Source: a virus. From it: a DNA stretch of 27,531 nucleotides. The DNA is taken from positions 1 through 27,531 of IMG/VR virus record IMGVR_UViG_3300047546_000353; one strand, given 5' to 3'. The position numbers and the translations under genes were made by a program. Below are positions 1 through 7,475 of this stretch, in pieces. The notes below the pieces were generated by a model that saw nothing but the letters and a program-made list of their open reading frames with translations, was not told where the DNA came from and did not search any database. The first letter of the stretch is position 1. Every line of letters begins with the position of its first letter.

Positions 1-29
1 ATATATGTTCATTAATTCTTGAATTTTTA

Positions 30-60
30 TTTGTGGGATCATATAAATTGTATAATTTTA
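30..60 (+). promoter_or_regulatory. Candidate Bacteroidota-type promoter for the early operon
   Basis: TTTG at 30-33 is followed after 19 nt by TAATTTTA at 53-60. This matches the Bacteroidota pattern TTTG-N19-TAnnTTTG except for the last base. A perfect TATAAT also lies at 51-56. A start of transcription near 67-70 would place the 70-93 hairpin at the very 5' end of the mRNA. Assigned from pattern only. Confidence 0.42.
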
Positions 61-69
61 TAATCCGAA

Positions 70-93
70 AAGTCCTCGGACCTAGTAGGACTT
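70..93 (+). promoter_or_regulatory. Leader hairpin upstream of the helicase gene
   Basis: AAGTCCT (70-76) pairs perfectly with AGGACTT (87-93) around a 10-nt loop. It ends 13 nt before the ATG at 107 and is not followed by a T-run, so it does not look like an intrinsic terminator. It could protect the 5' end of the transcript or control translation of the first gene. Confidence 0.5.
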
Positions 94-106
94 AATTACC
101 GTATAC

Positions 107-1099
107 ATGTCAGAAATCGCAAAGCCCTGGAAGGGGCAAAAGGATGGTTTTGTCCAAGCTCTTCATTATATGAAGGGTAGAAAAGATGGAGTTATTAAAA
201 GTATTAAAACTCCTTGGGCAAAGTTTAATGATGCGGGAACTGACGGTATTGAATGGAACACCCTAACTGTTATTGCAGGTAGGTCCGGTGCCGGTAAGAC
301 TCTAGTTAAGGATAATATAATTAACCAAGCTTTTGTCCTGAATAAGGGAGAAAGTTTTAGAGTTTTAGAATTTCAGTTTGAAATGATGGCACGTGTTACC
401 GCGCTAAGAGAATTCTCTAGCGTCGTCGGTAAATCGTATAAATATTTGTGTAGTGCTGGTAGCCCTTTAGCAGACACAGATTTACAAGCATGCTATGACT
501 ATGCTAAAGAAAGAGTAAGATATCCAATCGATGTTGTTGAAAAACCAAGAACGGTATCTGAAATCAAGACTATTATTGAAATGTATATGGAGGAACACGC
601 TTCTGTTATAGAAGATGTTAAGACTTATACTAATACAATAGTTACTCTTGACCACTCTTATCTTGTTAAACAAGCTACGTATGAGAAAGATAAACATGAG
701 ATGCTCTATAACTTAGGTGAGATGCTAACCGAAGTTAAAAGAAAGTATCCTATATCTTTTATCATTCTTAGTCAGCTTAATAGAAACATCGATAGCCCCG
801 AAAGAAATGAGGATGGTAGAGCTGGAAACTACATTCTTACTTCTGATCTAATGGGAGCAGATGCTTTATTACAGCATGCCGATATACTTGTAGGCATAAA
901 CAGACCGGGATATTTTAAGATTCGCTATTACGGTCCTGACAGGTATATCATTGATAATGAAAACATTATGGTTATGCACTTCCTGAAATGTAGGAACGGG
1001 GATACCAGAATGAGTTTCTTTAAATGCGAATTTGAGAAGATGAGCCTATTAGAAATACCGGCTCCTCCAAGACAAGAGAAACGATTAAATACAAGATGA
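107..1099 (+). CDS. Replicative helicase, DnaB family (SF4), short form
   Basis: Probable replicative helicase that unwinds the fork ahead of the phage polymerase. The 330 residues cover only the RecA-like motor domain of DnaB. Visible motifs are Walker A GRSGAGKT (58-65), a Walker B strand ending in TLDHS (180-184), the SQLNR sensor motif (222-226) and the C-terminal KCRNGDTR segment (294-301), which resembles the K-x-RNG element of DnaB. The N-terminal primase-interaction domain of cellular DnaB (about 450 residues in full) is absent; phage members are often short like this. The ATG follows a candidate promoter and leader hairpin, so this is probably the first gene of the early operon. Its stop overlaps the next start (ATGA). 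Family call is firm; loader and partner are unknown. Confidence 0.88.
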   Translation: MSEIAKPWKGQKDGFVQALHYMKGRKDGVIKSIKTPWAKFNDAGTDGIEWNTLTVIAGRSGAGKTLVKDNIINQAFVLNKGESFRVLEFQFEMMARVTALREFSSVVGKSYKYLCSAGSPLADTDLQACYDYAKERVRYPIDVVEKPRTVSEIKTIIEMYMEEHASVIEDVKTYTNTIVTLDHSYLVKQATYEKDKHEMLYNLGEMLTEVKRKYPISFIILSQLNRNIDSPERNEDGRAGNYILTSDLMGADALLQHADILVGINRPGYFKIRYYGPDRYIIDNENIMVMHFLKCRNGDTRMSFFKCEFEKMSLLEIPAPPRQEKRLNTR

Positions 1100-1623
1100 T
1101 GGCTATTAAAACAGAAAAACTAGATAGACGGGCTCGTACTAAAGAGCTCCGAGAATATCACGAAGAAACTTTTGAAAAATTAGGTATCGCTGATGCTGTA
1201 TACGTTCCCACTCTTGCTTATAAACCTATTGGAAAAGACGGTAAACATATTGCCTTGTTTCCTAGTCAGCTTAAACTTAAGCAAGACTTATATCTAGAAT
1301 TTGTAAGTAAGGAAATGGAATGTGAAGATCCTCACCGTACTCTATACAAGTGGAAGTTTAATCCTTATTACGTAGAAGAATATGAATGTATTCAAAGTGA
1401 AGATAACATTAGCGAGAGATATCTTGTTCCTGTATCTGAACTTACTCGTGTTGAGGTAACGGTTGAAGAAGTTCAAACTAAGCTAAGCTTTGATGGATTT
1501 GATGAGATTATGGACGTAGATCAAGATGCTCCGTTTGATCAGCTTACTGTTAGAGATTTAGCTGCTATACTATGGCGCATACCGGTTAGCAAAAAGAAAT
1601 GGTTAAATGATTTAATAAAGTAA
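1096..1623 (+). CDS. Conserved-looking hypothetical protein between helicase and ATPase
   Basis: I do not recognise this 175-residue protein. It has a charged N-terminus (many K/R/E in the first 30 residues), no membrane segment and no cysteine-rich or P-loop motif. An acidic stretch (about 137-148) precedes a C-terminal 30-residue segment with RDLAAILWRIPVSKKKW that looks like a compact helical module. The start overlaps the helicase stop as ATGA at 1096; a second in-frame ATG directly follows at 1099, so the start is uncertain by one codon. Tight packing between the helicase and a Sak4-like ATPase suggests a replication or recombination accessory, for example a loader, but nothing in the sequence proves that. 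Confidence 0.6.
   Translation: MMAIKTEKLDRRARTKELREYHEETFEKLGIADAVYVPTLAYKPIGKDGKHIALFPSQLKLKQDLYLEFVSKEMECEDPHRTLYKWKFNPYYVEEYECIQSEDNISERYLVPVSELTRVEVTVEEVQTKLSFDGFDEIMDVDQDAPFDQLTVRDLAAILWRIPVSKKKWLNDLIK
1129..1151 (+). other. Start-proximal intragenic hairpin
   Basis: CGG-GCTC (1129-1135) pairs with GAGC-T-CCG (1144-1151): seven pairs with one bulged T and an 8-nt loop. It lies 34-56 nt into the gene starting at 1096 and is GC-rich against an AT-rich background. Confidence 0.45.
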
Positions 1624-1624
1624 A

Positions 1625-2287
1625 ATGGAAATCAAATTACCTACAGGAAAGGTTCCGGCTGCACATAAGAGCCCGAAGAACCTGATTATTTTCAGTAAGC
1701 CTAAAGCTGGTAAGACCACATTGCTTTCCCAATTAGATAATTGCTTAATTCTAGACTTAGAAAACGGTAGCGATTATGTGGATGCAATGAAGGTTAAAGC
1801 TACAAGTTTGGCTGAAATAAAGCAAATAGGAGCAGCAATTAAAGATGCGGGTAATCCGTATCAGTATGTAGCTGTAGATACCATCACTGCATTAGAAGAG
1901 ATGTGTATACCTTATGCTGAAGAACTTTATGCTCGTTCTCCGATGGGCAAGAACTGGCTTACCGAAGGTAAGTCTAAACACGGTAGTCTTCTTAACCTAC
2001 CAAACGGTGCCGGTTATCCCTGGCTAAGGGAAGCCTTTGTAAAAGTTATTGATTATATTAAGACTTGGGCACCAAGAACAGGTAAGTTAAAACTTATAGC
2101 CACATCAAACTCAGATGCGATAGGTTATCTTTTCAGAAAAGGTAATAAAAACATTTTAAGTTTTAAAACTACGGATGAGATAGCATGTGGTGCTAGACCT
2201 GAGCATTTACGAAACAAAGAGATAGAAGTATCTGAGTTAGTAGATGATACCGTAGTAGTAAACTGGGACAAAATATTCATAGATTAA
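1625..2287 (+). CDS. Sak4-like / AAA_24 RecA-fold ATPase (recombination)
   Basis: RecA-fold P-loop ATPase of the type found beside phage SSB genes (Sak4 / AAA_24 group), where it is thought to act in single-strand annealing recombination with SSB. In 220 residues I see Walker A SKPKAGKTT (24-32), a strand with LILDLENGSDYV (41-52) matching the acidic segment after the P-loop in this group, and Walker B YVAVDTITAL (81-90). The length fits the family. It is followed after 10 nt by the probable SSB gene, the usual pairing for Sak4 proteins. The ATG lies 1 nt after the previous stop. Fold is certain; the Sak4 role is inferred from motif pattern and neighbour. Confidence 0.75.
   Translation: MEIKLPTGKVPAAHKSPKNLIIFSKPKAGKTTLLSQLDNCLILDLENGSDYVDAMKVKATSLAEIKQIGAAIKDAGNPYQYVAVDTITALEEMCIPYAEELYARSPMGKNWLTEGKSKHGSLLNLPNGAGYPWLREAFVKVIDYIKTWAPRTGKLKLIATSNSDAIGYLFRKGNKNILSFKTTDEIACGARPEHLRNKEIEVSELVDDTVVVNWDKIFID
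1650..1683 (+). other. Start-proximal intragenic hairpin
   Basis: AGGTTC-CGG (1650-1658) pairs with CCG-AA-GAACCT (1673-1683): nine pairs with a two-base bulge. It lies 26-59 nt into the ATPase gene. Confidence 0.45.
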
Positions 2288-2297
2288 ATTTAAAAAA

Positions 2298-2987
2298 ATG
2301 ATTAGCACAAAAAACATCGACACGGGTAGTAATAGTTCTATCCCAAAAACATTATCGCCTGGTGTACAGGTTGTAAAGATTAACAGTATTTCTTTATCTG
2401 AAGTTCCTTACAAGAAGGGGGCATTCAATCTATTACTGAACGTAGAAGGTCCAGACATGGGAGAAGAATTTGAAGGTTTCTTTATTGATAAGGATGATCC
2501 AACTAAGGGTCGTTACAAAGGTCAGGTAGGTAGAATCAGATTTAGCGAGTATCCTTATTCGGATGGCGAAACTAAGTCAGGTATTATTATCCGTAGAGAT
2601 GTAGAGATTGTTAAAGCTATTAACAATTTGTTTAAGGCTTTACATATCGGCGAATGGGTTAACGAGCAGGATAATAAGCACGCTACAATTGAGGACTTTG
2701 TTAATCAACTTGAGATTGATAAGCCTTATAGCGGTAAGTATCTAAGAATGTGTATAGCGGGTAGAGAATATACTAACAAAGATAACTATACTAATTTTGA
2801 TTTATATTTACCGAAGTGGTCAAAAGAAGGACTAGCTTATGAGAACGCTAATGTTGAAGAGCAAGCTAGTAAAGTTGTTAAATTTAACCCTGATGTTCAC
2901 ATTAAGAAAAGTAAGAACGAGACCGTTCAATCTTTTGGTGATGGTACTCCTACTACTAGTAATGTAGCAGGAGATTTTGATTTATAA
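2298..2987 (+). CDS. Probable single-stranded DNA-binding protein
   Basis: Likely coats single-stranded DNA at the phage fork. The 229 residues begin with beta-rich sequence (about 20-100, alternating hydrophobic pattern compatible with an OB fold). The protein ends in a flexible polar stretch and an acidic tip, GDFDL, like the acidic C-terminal tail SSBs use to recruit partners. It lies between a Sak4-like ATPase and the primase, the expected place. The leader is A-rich (AAATTTAAAAAA before the ATG) with no Shine-Dalgarno. A strong terminator-like hairpin follows the stop directly. No strict SSB signature is visible, so the assignment rests on tail and context. Confidence 0.55.
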   Translation: MISTKNIDTGSNSSIPKTLSPGVQVVKINSISLSEVPYKKGAFNLLLNVEGPDMGEEFEGFFIDKDDPTKGRYKGQVGRIRFSEYPYSDGETKSGIIIRRDVEIVKAINNLFKALHIGEWVNEQDNKHATIEDFVNQLEIDKPYSGKYLRMCIAGREYTNKDNYTNFDLYLPKWSKEGLAYENANVEEQASKVVKFNPDVHIKKSKNETVQSFGDGTPTTSNVAGDFDL

Positions 2988-3027
2988 AATTAAAGGGGGA
3001 GACATAATGTTTCCCCCACTTAATTTT
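2986..3027 (+). terminator. Intrinsic terminator-like hairpin between SSB and primase
   Basis: GGGGGAGACA (2995-3004) pairs with TGTTTCCCCC (3008-3017) with one G-T wobble and a TAA triloop. Outer A/T-rich arms extend it (AAATTAA / TTAATTT), and TTTTG follows. It ends only 7 nt before the primase ATG at 3034. It could terminate or attenuate transcription, or hide the primase start region. Confidence 0.7.
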
Positions 3028-3033
3028 GTTATT

Positions 3034-4011
3034 ATGATTAGTACAAGATTTCTTATATCAGATATATCAGAGGTCCCATCAGTATGGGCTTTTGAATTTT
3101 ATTGTAAACTAGATGAGAAACTAACTGGTCAAACCGTAAAGATTAAATCTTTGTTTAATCCTGCAGAGAGGACTCCTAGTTTTGTAATCTATTGTAAAGA
3201 TGGTAAATACCTATTCAATGATTTCTCTACTGGTAAAGGTGGTAACTTTCTAAGACTTGTATCAGAGTTAAATAATATAGAATACTTCGAGGCTATTCAA
3301 AAAGTAATTCAGGACTATAATGAATTCTTATTAAAGAATGGCGGGGAGTATTCTCTTAATTCCTTTAAGAAACAGGCTAGCTATAAAGTAACATCCTACC
3401 AAAAAAGAGATTGGACAAATCTAGATGCTGCTTTCTGGACAAAGTATAGTATAGATTCTAATACTCTTGCTAAGTATAATGTTATTCCTATCGCTAGTTA
3501 TGATATGGAAAAGGTTAATGAAAATACTATAGATACATTAACAATTAGAGGTAATTATATTTACGGCTATCTGAGAGATGACGGATCAGTTTATAAAATA
3601 TATCAGCCTAAAGTAAGGGAACATAAGTTTCTTAAAGTGAAGAACTATATACAAGGTACTGATCAGCTAAAGTTTGACCAACCTAATCTTGTAATCTGTA
3701 GCTCTCTTAAGGATGCTATGTGTCTTACTAAGTTTGGATATAACATAGAAGTTGTCGCTCCAGATAGTGAGAACACGATTATCCGTAGAGAAGTTATGGA
3801 CATCTATAAGATAAAGTATAAAGCAATATGTACTCTATTTGATAATGATGAGGCAGGTATCAAGGCTATGAAGAAATATAAAGATGCCTATAATATTCCT
3901 GCTATACATCTTACCCTAGAAAAAGATTTATCCGACTCTGTAAAAGAACACGGAATAGAAACAGTAAGAAAGTTCTTACACCCTTTATTAAAAGAAGCAT
4001 TAAAGAAATAA
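3034..4011 (+). CDS. DnaG-type primase (degenerate zinc domain + TOPRIM)
   Basis: Probable primase that makes RNA primers for the phage polymerase. I start it at ATG 3034 (325 residues): the frame is open further up, but that part runs through the terminator hairpin. Residues 39-75 (NPAERTPSF, then FNDFSTGKGGNF) align by eye with a CHC2 zinc-binding domain, yet the usual Cys/His metal ligands are missing. A TOPRIM-like core follows: ICSSLKDAM (221-229), where the usual catalytic Glu position reads Ser, LFDNDEAG (268-275) with the D-x-D pair, and KDLSDSVKEHG (297-307). Related Bacteroidota phage primases, as I remember them, share some of these changes. Position after SSB supports the role; activity is unproven. 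Confidence 0.72.
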   Translation: MISTRFLISDISEVPSVWAFEFYCKLDEKLTGQTVKIKSLFNPAERTPSFVIYCKDGKYLFNDFSTGKGGNFLRLVSELNNIEYFEAIQKVIQDYNEFLLKNGGEYSLNSFKKQASYKVTSYQKRDWTNLDAAFWTKYSIDSNTLAKYNVIPIASYDMEKVNENTIDTLTIRGNYIYGYLRDDGSVYKIYQPKVREHKFLKVKNYIQGTDQLKFDQPNLVICSSLKDAMCLTKFGYNIEVVAPDSENTIIRREVMDIYKIKYKAICTLFDNDEAGIKAMKKYKDAYNIPAIHLTLEKDLSDSVKEHGIETVRKFLHPLLKEALKK

Positions 4012-4015
4012 AATT

Positions 4016-4234
4016 ATGGGAATTTCATATGAAATGAAAGTAGAAGAAACTTGTCGCCCTTTAACTAGACATGAACGTCTTCGTGAGATAGTTGAAAAGT
4101 ATTGTCTACCTGACCAAGCTGATAAGGTAATCCTTACAGTGTTAGCTGATGTTCAGGGTTATGATGAAGGAGATACACATCGTAATGTTAATGTTACAAT
4201 TAAAGAACTTGCAGAAAGTAACTTAGGTATATAA
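4016..4234 (+). CDS. Small hypothetical protein
   Basis: A 72-residue soluble protein that I do not recognise. It is mostly helical in appearance, with a charged first half (RHERLREIVEKYCLP) and no membrane segment, metal motif or P-loop. The reading frame is supported by tight spacing (4 nt after the primase stop, 2 nt before the next gene) rather than by homology. It may be a primase-associated or nuclease-associated accessory; this is inference from position only. Confidence 0.5.
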   Translation: MGISYEMKVEETCRPLTRHERLREIVEKYCLPDQADKVILTVLADVQGYDEGDTHRNVNVTIKELAESNLGI

Positions 4235-4236
4235 GT

Positions 4237-4656
4237 ATGAGCTGGATCTACCAATTAAAAGAATTCACCGAGGACATGATTCCTGATGGTGCTGTAGGAT
4301 TTGTATACCAAATGGATGTTATCATAGATGGTGAGCGCAAGTCCTACATTGGCAAGAAGAACTTCTTTGCGGATGTTAAGACAAAGCTTTCTAAGAAGGC
4401 ATTGTCTACTGACAAACGCAAGAAGACTTACAAGCGTGTAAGAAAAACTGTATATCAAAATTACTATAGTAGTAATGAAACACTTAAGGCAGCTCATAAA
4501 GCCGGAGTACCTATTAGGAGAACTATCCTAAAGATATGCTACTCTAAGACAGAGCTTTCTTATCAAGAAGTAAAGTACCAATTTATGTGTGAAGTACTAG
4601 AGAAAGACTTCTGGTTAAACGCAAATATTCTGGGAAGATTCTATAAACAAAAGTAA
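4237..4656 (+). CDS. GIY-YIG-like endonuclease
   Basis: Probable small nuclease. The 139 residues carry FVY (22-24) and SYIGKKNFF (36-44) in the arrangement of the GIY...YIG signature, then a basic stretch (52-71), YYSSNETL (76-83), a glutamate at 111 (EVKYQF) and LNAN (127-130), matching the spaced catalytic Glu and structural Asn of the superfamily. The arginine normally found soon after YIG is not obvious; lysines are there instead. Similar stand-alone proteins occur in many phages, where they may cut host or concatemeric DNA or act as homing enzymes. There is no sign that it interrupts a neighbouring gene, so a domesticated role in the replication operon is more likely than recent homing. 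Confidence 0.62.
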   Translation: MSWIYQLKEFTEDMIPDGAVGFVYQMDVIIDGERKSYIGKKNFFADVKTKLSKKALSTDKRKKTYKRVRKTVYQNYYSSNETLKAAHKAGVPIRRTILKICYSKTELSYQEVKYQFMCEVLEKDFWLNANILGRFYKQK

Positions 4657-4658
4657 TT

Positions 4659-5009
4659 ATGGCAAGTACTAAAGTAGCAGCGCTAATGTCTCGTCTAAGA
4701 GACTTAGATATTCAGCGTGTAGAAATAAGATACGATGGCTCTGGAGATTCTGGATCCATAGATGATGTAGATTTTTATAAAGAGAAATGGGAAAGTGTAG
4801 ATGATGTAGCCGAAGATCTACGCGGACTATGTGAAGATTTAGGTTATCATATATTAAACCAACATTATCAGTGGGATTGGTATAATAATGATGGTGGATA
4901 CGGTACAGTTATTATAACACCTGATACAGACAAGATTACTATTGATGGTTATGTTAGGGAGGTTACTGAGGCAGCTGCATTAGTATCTTTAGAGAACATA
5001 GAATTCTAA
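4659..5009 (+). CDS. DUF6878-like protein
   Basis: A 116-residue acidic, soluble protein. The segment VEIRYDGSGDSGSIDDVDF (21-39) and the later WDWYNNDGGYG strongly recall the DUF6878 family of bacterial proteins of unknown function. In bacteria I associate this family with neighbourhoods holding MoxR ATPases and VWA proteins, and here such a pair lies 1.2 kb downstream. The gene ends in TAATG, so its stop overlaps the start of the DUF6915-like gene and the two are probably co-translated. Biochemical role unknown. The family call is from memory of the motif and needs a profile search. Confidence 0.65.
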   Translation: MASTKVAALMSRLRDLDIQRVEIRYDGSGDSGSIDDVDFYKEKWESVDDVAEDLRGLCEDLGYHILNQHYQWDWYNNDGGYGTVIITPDTDKITIDGYVREVTEAAALVSLENIEF

Positions 5010-5350
5010 TGGCCCATCCATATGACCATGCCCGCAGCTCCGTTAAGAAATGGGGCGGGGAGATTGGAGATTACTTACCTATTCATGAATGGTTTGATGA
5101 AACTAAGGGGTGGCTAGGAGATAGTCGCCACAGGTTATTCAGACATCATAGTGAAGGCATCTTCCAATGTGAAGAAATATTTGGCATCTATATTACTAAC
5201 TCAGCCGGTAAAAAGGTTATGGTAAGATATATAGGTGAACAACATGTAAAAGAAGATTGCAATGGTTATATACCAAGTGCAAAAGAATGGATTACTAATC
5301 TAGACAAGCCACCTATGTGGATGTTAAAAACCCAAAAGATAAATGACTAA
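5009..5350 (+). CDS. DUF6915-like protein
   Basis: A 113-residue protein starting MAHPYDHARSSVKKWGG, with the later blocks PIHEWFDETK, RHRLFRHHSEGIF and YIGEQHVKEDCNGYIPSAKEW. These are the hallmarks, as I remember them, of DUF6915, a histidine-rich bacterial family of unknown function. The many conserved His residues (RHR, RHH, GEQH) could bind a metal or form an active site; that is speculation. The start overlaps the preceding stop (TAATG) and the end overlaps the next gene by 8 nt, so it belongs to a translationally coupled string leading to the VWA and MoxR genes. Confidence 0.7.
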   Translation: MAHPYDHARSSVKKWGGEIGDYLPIHEWFDETKGWLGDSRHRLFRHHSEGIFQCEEIFGIYITNSAGKKVMVRYIGEQHVKEDCNGYIPSAKEWITNLDKPPMWMLKTQKIND

Positions 5351-5849
5351 ACAAACAAACATGTTTATTGTAAAAGAGGTTGTACTACCTGGTGAAAATG
5401 ACGACAACCTTACAATCTATGGTGAATATACTCTACCTGATGTAAACATCTTTAGAGAAGGTGATGTAATTACTTATAGTGAGATTGATGGATTACCTTT
5501 TTATATTAATGGTATACCATTTCATATAAGTGATCCCTATGAGGCTAAAGATGGTATAGAGATATACAATAGTAAAGAAGCTAGGGAGAATATTAAACCT
5601 GGTACAATGCTATTTGTAAAAAGTTCTGAGCCTGCTATTGCAGATACCATTATTAAAACAGATGATTATATTAATCATTGGACTATGGCAGATAACTATG
5701 CTATGCGAGTACATGATTATAATCTTTATGGTACCCGTGCAGATTTTAGAAAATATAATTATGCAAGAAAGGGATACCTAGCAGGTTTTGCGGCAGCAAA
5801 ATATGTGTTTGATAAAGAGCTTGAAAAATTAAAAAACCTTACAAAATAA
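5343..5849 (+). CDS. Hypothetical protein in the VWA/MoxR cluster
   Basis: A 168-residue protein I do not recognise. The first 105 residues look beta-rich (short alternating hydrophobic strands, many Asp/Glu/Gly turns, EGDVITYSEIDGLPFYING). A basic/aromatic helical part with RADFRKYNYARKGYLAGF (129-146) follows. There is no signal peptide, membrane helix or known catalytic motif. It overlaps the DUF6915-like gene by 8 nt and its stop forms TAATG with the next start, so it is embedded in the coupled cluster and may be a subunit or substrate adaptor of the MoxR/VWA machine. Confidence 0.55.
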   Translation: MTKQTNMFIVKEVVLPGENDDNLTIYGEYTLPDVNIFREGDVITYSEIDGLPFYINGIPFHISDPYEAKDGIEIYNSKEARENIKPGTMLFVKSSEPAIADTIIKTDDYINHWTMADNYAMRVHDYNLYGTRADFRKYNYARKGYLAGFAAAKYVFDKELEKLKNLTK

Positions 5850-6265
5850 TGACTGAAGTACATAAACTTACAGAGCAGAATTATTTTAACTTAATGGATA
5901 TGATTAACTCTACAGATACAGAGAATCATACCGTTGCAAAAGCTTTGATATCTAACCTAGATGTTAAAGAGAATCTTGTATACCTTATCCTATTATACAA
6001 AGAGTTACCTTCTTCTAGTAAGCGTAAAGAATTCTTTGATGAAAAAGTAATGGCAGATCTTAAGTTATACTTTGAAGTAGACTTAGGTTATGCTCATGTA
6101 GATTGGGATAACATAATAAACTATTTCTCTGCACCTAATCAAGACCCGTTACATTTAGGATTCTGCCTTAGTAGATTCTCTCATGATGTAACTAACAGAT
6201 TGCATGATGCGGGGTTTACGTTTATTAAGAACTATAAAATTAATCTAGTGCCTAAACATGGATAA
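5849..6265 (+). CDS. Hypothetical protein in the VWA/MoxR cluster
   Basis: A 138-residue, largely helical soluble protein with no motif I can name. A run of Leu/Tyr-rich helix (residues 43-53, LVYLILLYKEL) is too short and too polar at its ends for a convincing membrane segment. The start overlaps the preceding stop (TAATG) and the end overlaps the VWA gene by 8 nt. This compact packing is the main support that it is real and co-expressed with the VWA protein. Confidence 0.55.
   Translation: MTEVHKLTEQNYFNLMDMINSTDTENHTVAKALISNLDVKENLVYLILLYKELPSSSKRKEFFDEKVMADLKLYFEVDLGYAHVDWDNIINYFSAPNQDPLHLGFCLSRFSHDVTNRLHDAGFTFIKNYKINLVPKHG
5902..5927 (+). other. Start-proximal intragenic hairpin
   Basis: GATT-AA-CTCT (5902-5911) pairs with AGAG-AATC (5920-5927): eight pairs, a two-base bulge and an 8-nt loop. 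It lies 54-79 nt into the gene starting at 5849. Confidence 0.4.
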
Positions 6266-7463
6266 ACATGAAAGCCTAGCCAAGACCGGTAAAGAACTAA
6301 TGTTAAAGGAGCCCTTCTACGGGCTCTTTCTCATTGGTCTAAACAAGGTATGGCAGAACAGAGTTCCTACCGCAGGTGTGAGTAAGAACAATATTAATTA
6401 TCAGCTTACCATAAATGAAGATTTCTGGAATAGCTTAAGCTCTGATCATAGACTAGGTCTACTGAAGCATGAGCTTTTGCATATAGCGTTCTTCCATTTA
6501 ACTATGCATGATAACTTTGCAGATAAGCGTCTAGCTAACATAGCTATGGACTTGGAGATCAACCAGTATATTGATCCACAGTATCTTCCTGAAGGAGGTT
6601 GTACTATAGATAGCGATGCATTTAAACAATATAACTTACCTGCTAAGGCTGGTTGTAGAGAGTATTATGATATCCTATCTAAAGAGAAAGAGAAACAGGA
6701 GCAAGAAGGTGGTGGATCTAAAAGTAAACTTCAAAAGATTCTAGAAGCTATGGCTAAAGGAGATAGTCACGATGAAGATGGTGATCCGGTTCCTGACCAT
6801 AACACATGGCAAGACTTTGAAGATATGCCTGAAGCTGAGAAGAAGCTTATGGAAAAGCAATTGGAGCATATGCTTAAGGAAGTAGCACAACAAGTTAAAG
6901 GTCGTGGTACTGTACCTGGAGAGATGCAAGGATTGCTTGATAAGATTAATAGTAAGGAACCACCAAAGTTTGACTGGCGTGGTTATCTTAGAAGATTTGC
7001 TGGGGGTTCCCAGAAAGTGTATACCAAAAAGCTTAGAAGAAAATATAATAAGCGTTTTGAAGAGATGGCGGGTTTAAAAATTAAACCAAGGAAGCATATC
7101 CTTGTTGCCATAGATACTAGTGGTTCAGTATCAGATGATGAGCTCCGCGAGTTCTTTCATGAGATAGACCACATTAATAAGACCGGTGCTGACATTACTG
7201 TATTACAATGTGATACAAAGATTAACAGCGTTAAGAAATATTCTGCCGGTGATACTGTAGAAATTTTTGGTAGAGGTGGGACCGAGTTTGATCCCGTAAT
7301 AGAGTATTATAACGAGCATGTTAGAAACTATAGTTGTATGGTATATCTAACTGACGGAGAATGCTATTGTAGTGTAAAGCCAAGAGGCAAAATGTTGTGG
7401 GTAATTTCTTCTCGTTCACAGATGAATGAAGACTTACCAGGACCAAAGATCAAGTTAAATTAA
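6258..7463 (+). CDS. Metallopeptidase-like / VWA domain protein (DUF2201 type)
   Basis: The VWA half of an AAA+/VWA pair. The N-terminal part has the zinc motif HELLHIAFFH (71-80, HExxH plus a further His) of the putative metallopeptidase domain of DUF2201 proteins. A low-complexity charged linker follows (about 143-215: KEKEKQEQEGGG and acidic runs). The C-terminal VWA domain shows a MIDAS motif DTSGS (286-290), GRGGTEF (338-344) and LTDGE (364-368). The overall order and length (401 residues) fit the family. VWA proteins of this kind work with the MoxR ATPase encoded next door to remodel or load metal into a target. The target here is unknown. A hairpin with terminator-like features lies 52-69 nt inside the gene. 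Confidence 0.85.
   Translation: MDKHESLAKTGKELMLKEPFYGLFLIGLNKVWQNRVPTAGVSKNNINYQLTINEDFWNSLSSDHRLGLLKHELLHIAFFHLTMHDNFADKRLANIAMDLEINQYIDPQYLPEGGCTIDSDAFKQYNLPAKAGCREYYDILSKEKEKQEQEGGGSKSKLQKILEAMAKGDSHDEDGDPVPDHNTWQDFEDMPEAEKKLMEKQLEHMLKEVAQQVKGRGTVPGEMQGLLDKINSKEPPKFDWRGYLRRFAGGSQKVYTKKLRRKYNKRFEEMAGLKIKPRKHILVAIDTSGSVSDDELREFFHEIDHINKTGADITVLQCDTKINSVKKYSAGDTVEIFGRGGTEFDPVIEYYNEHVRNYSCMVYLTDGECYCSVKPRGKMLWVISSRSQMNEDLPGPKIKLN
6309..6326 (+). other. Start-proximal GC-rich hairpin followed by TTTC
   Basis: GAGCCC (6309-6314) pairs with GGGCTC (6321-6326) around TTCTAC. AAA precedes the stem closely and TTTC follows it, so it could act as an intragenic attenuator. It lies 52-69 nt after the VWA gene start. 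Confidence 0.5.
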
Positions 7464-7475
7464 TAATTAAAGAAA

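Noticed and set aside
2977-3033. Extended N-terminus of the primase from position 2977
   Set aside because: It would translate the SSB gene's end and the terminator hairpin; the ATG at 3034 fits the domain boundary.
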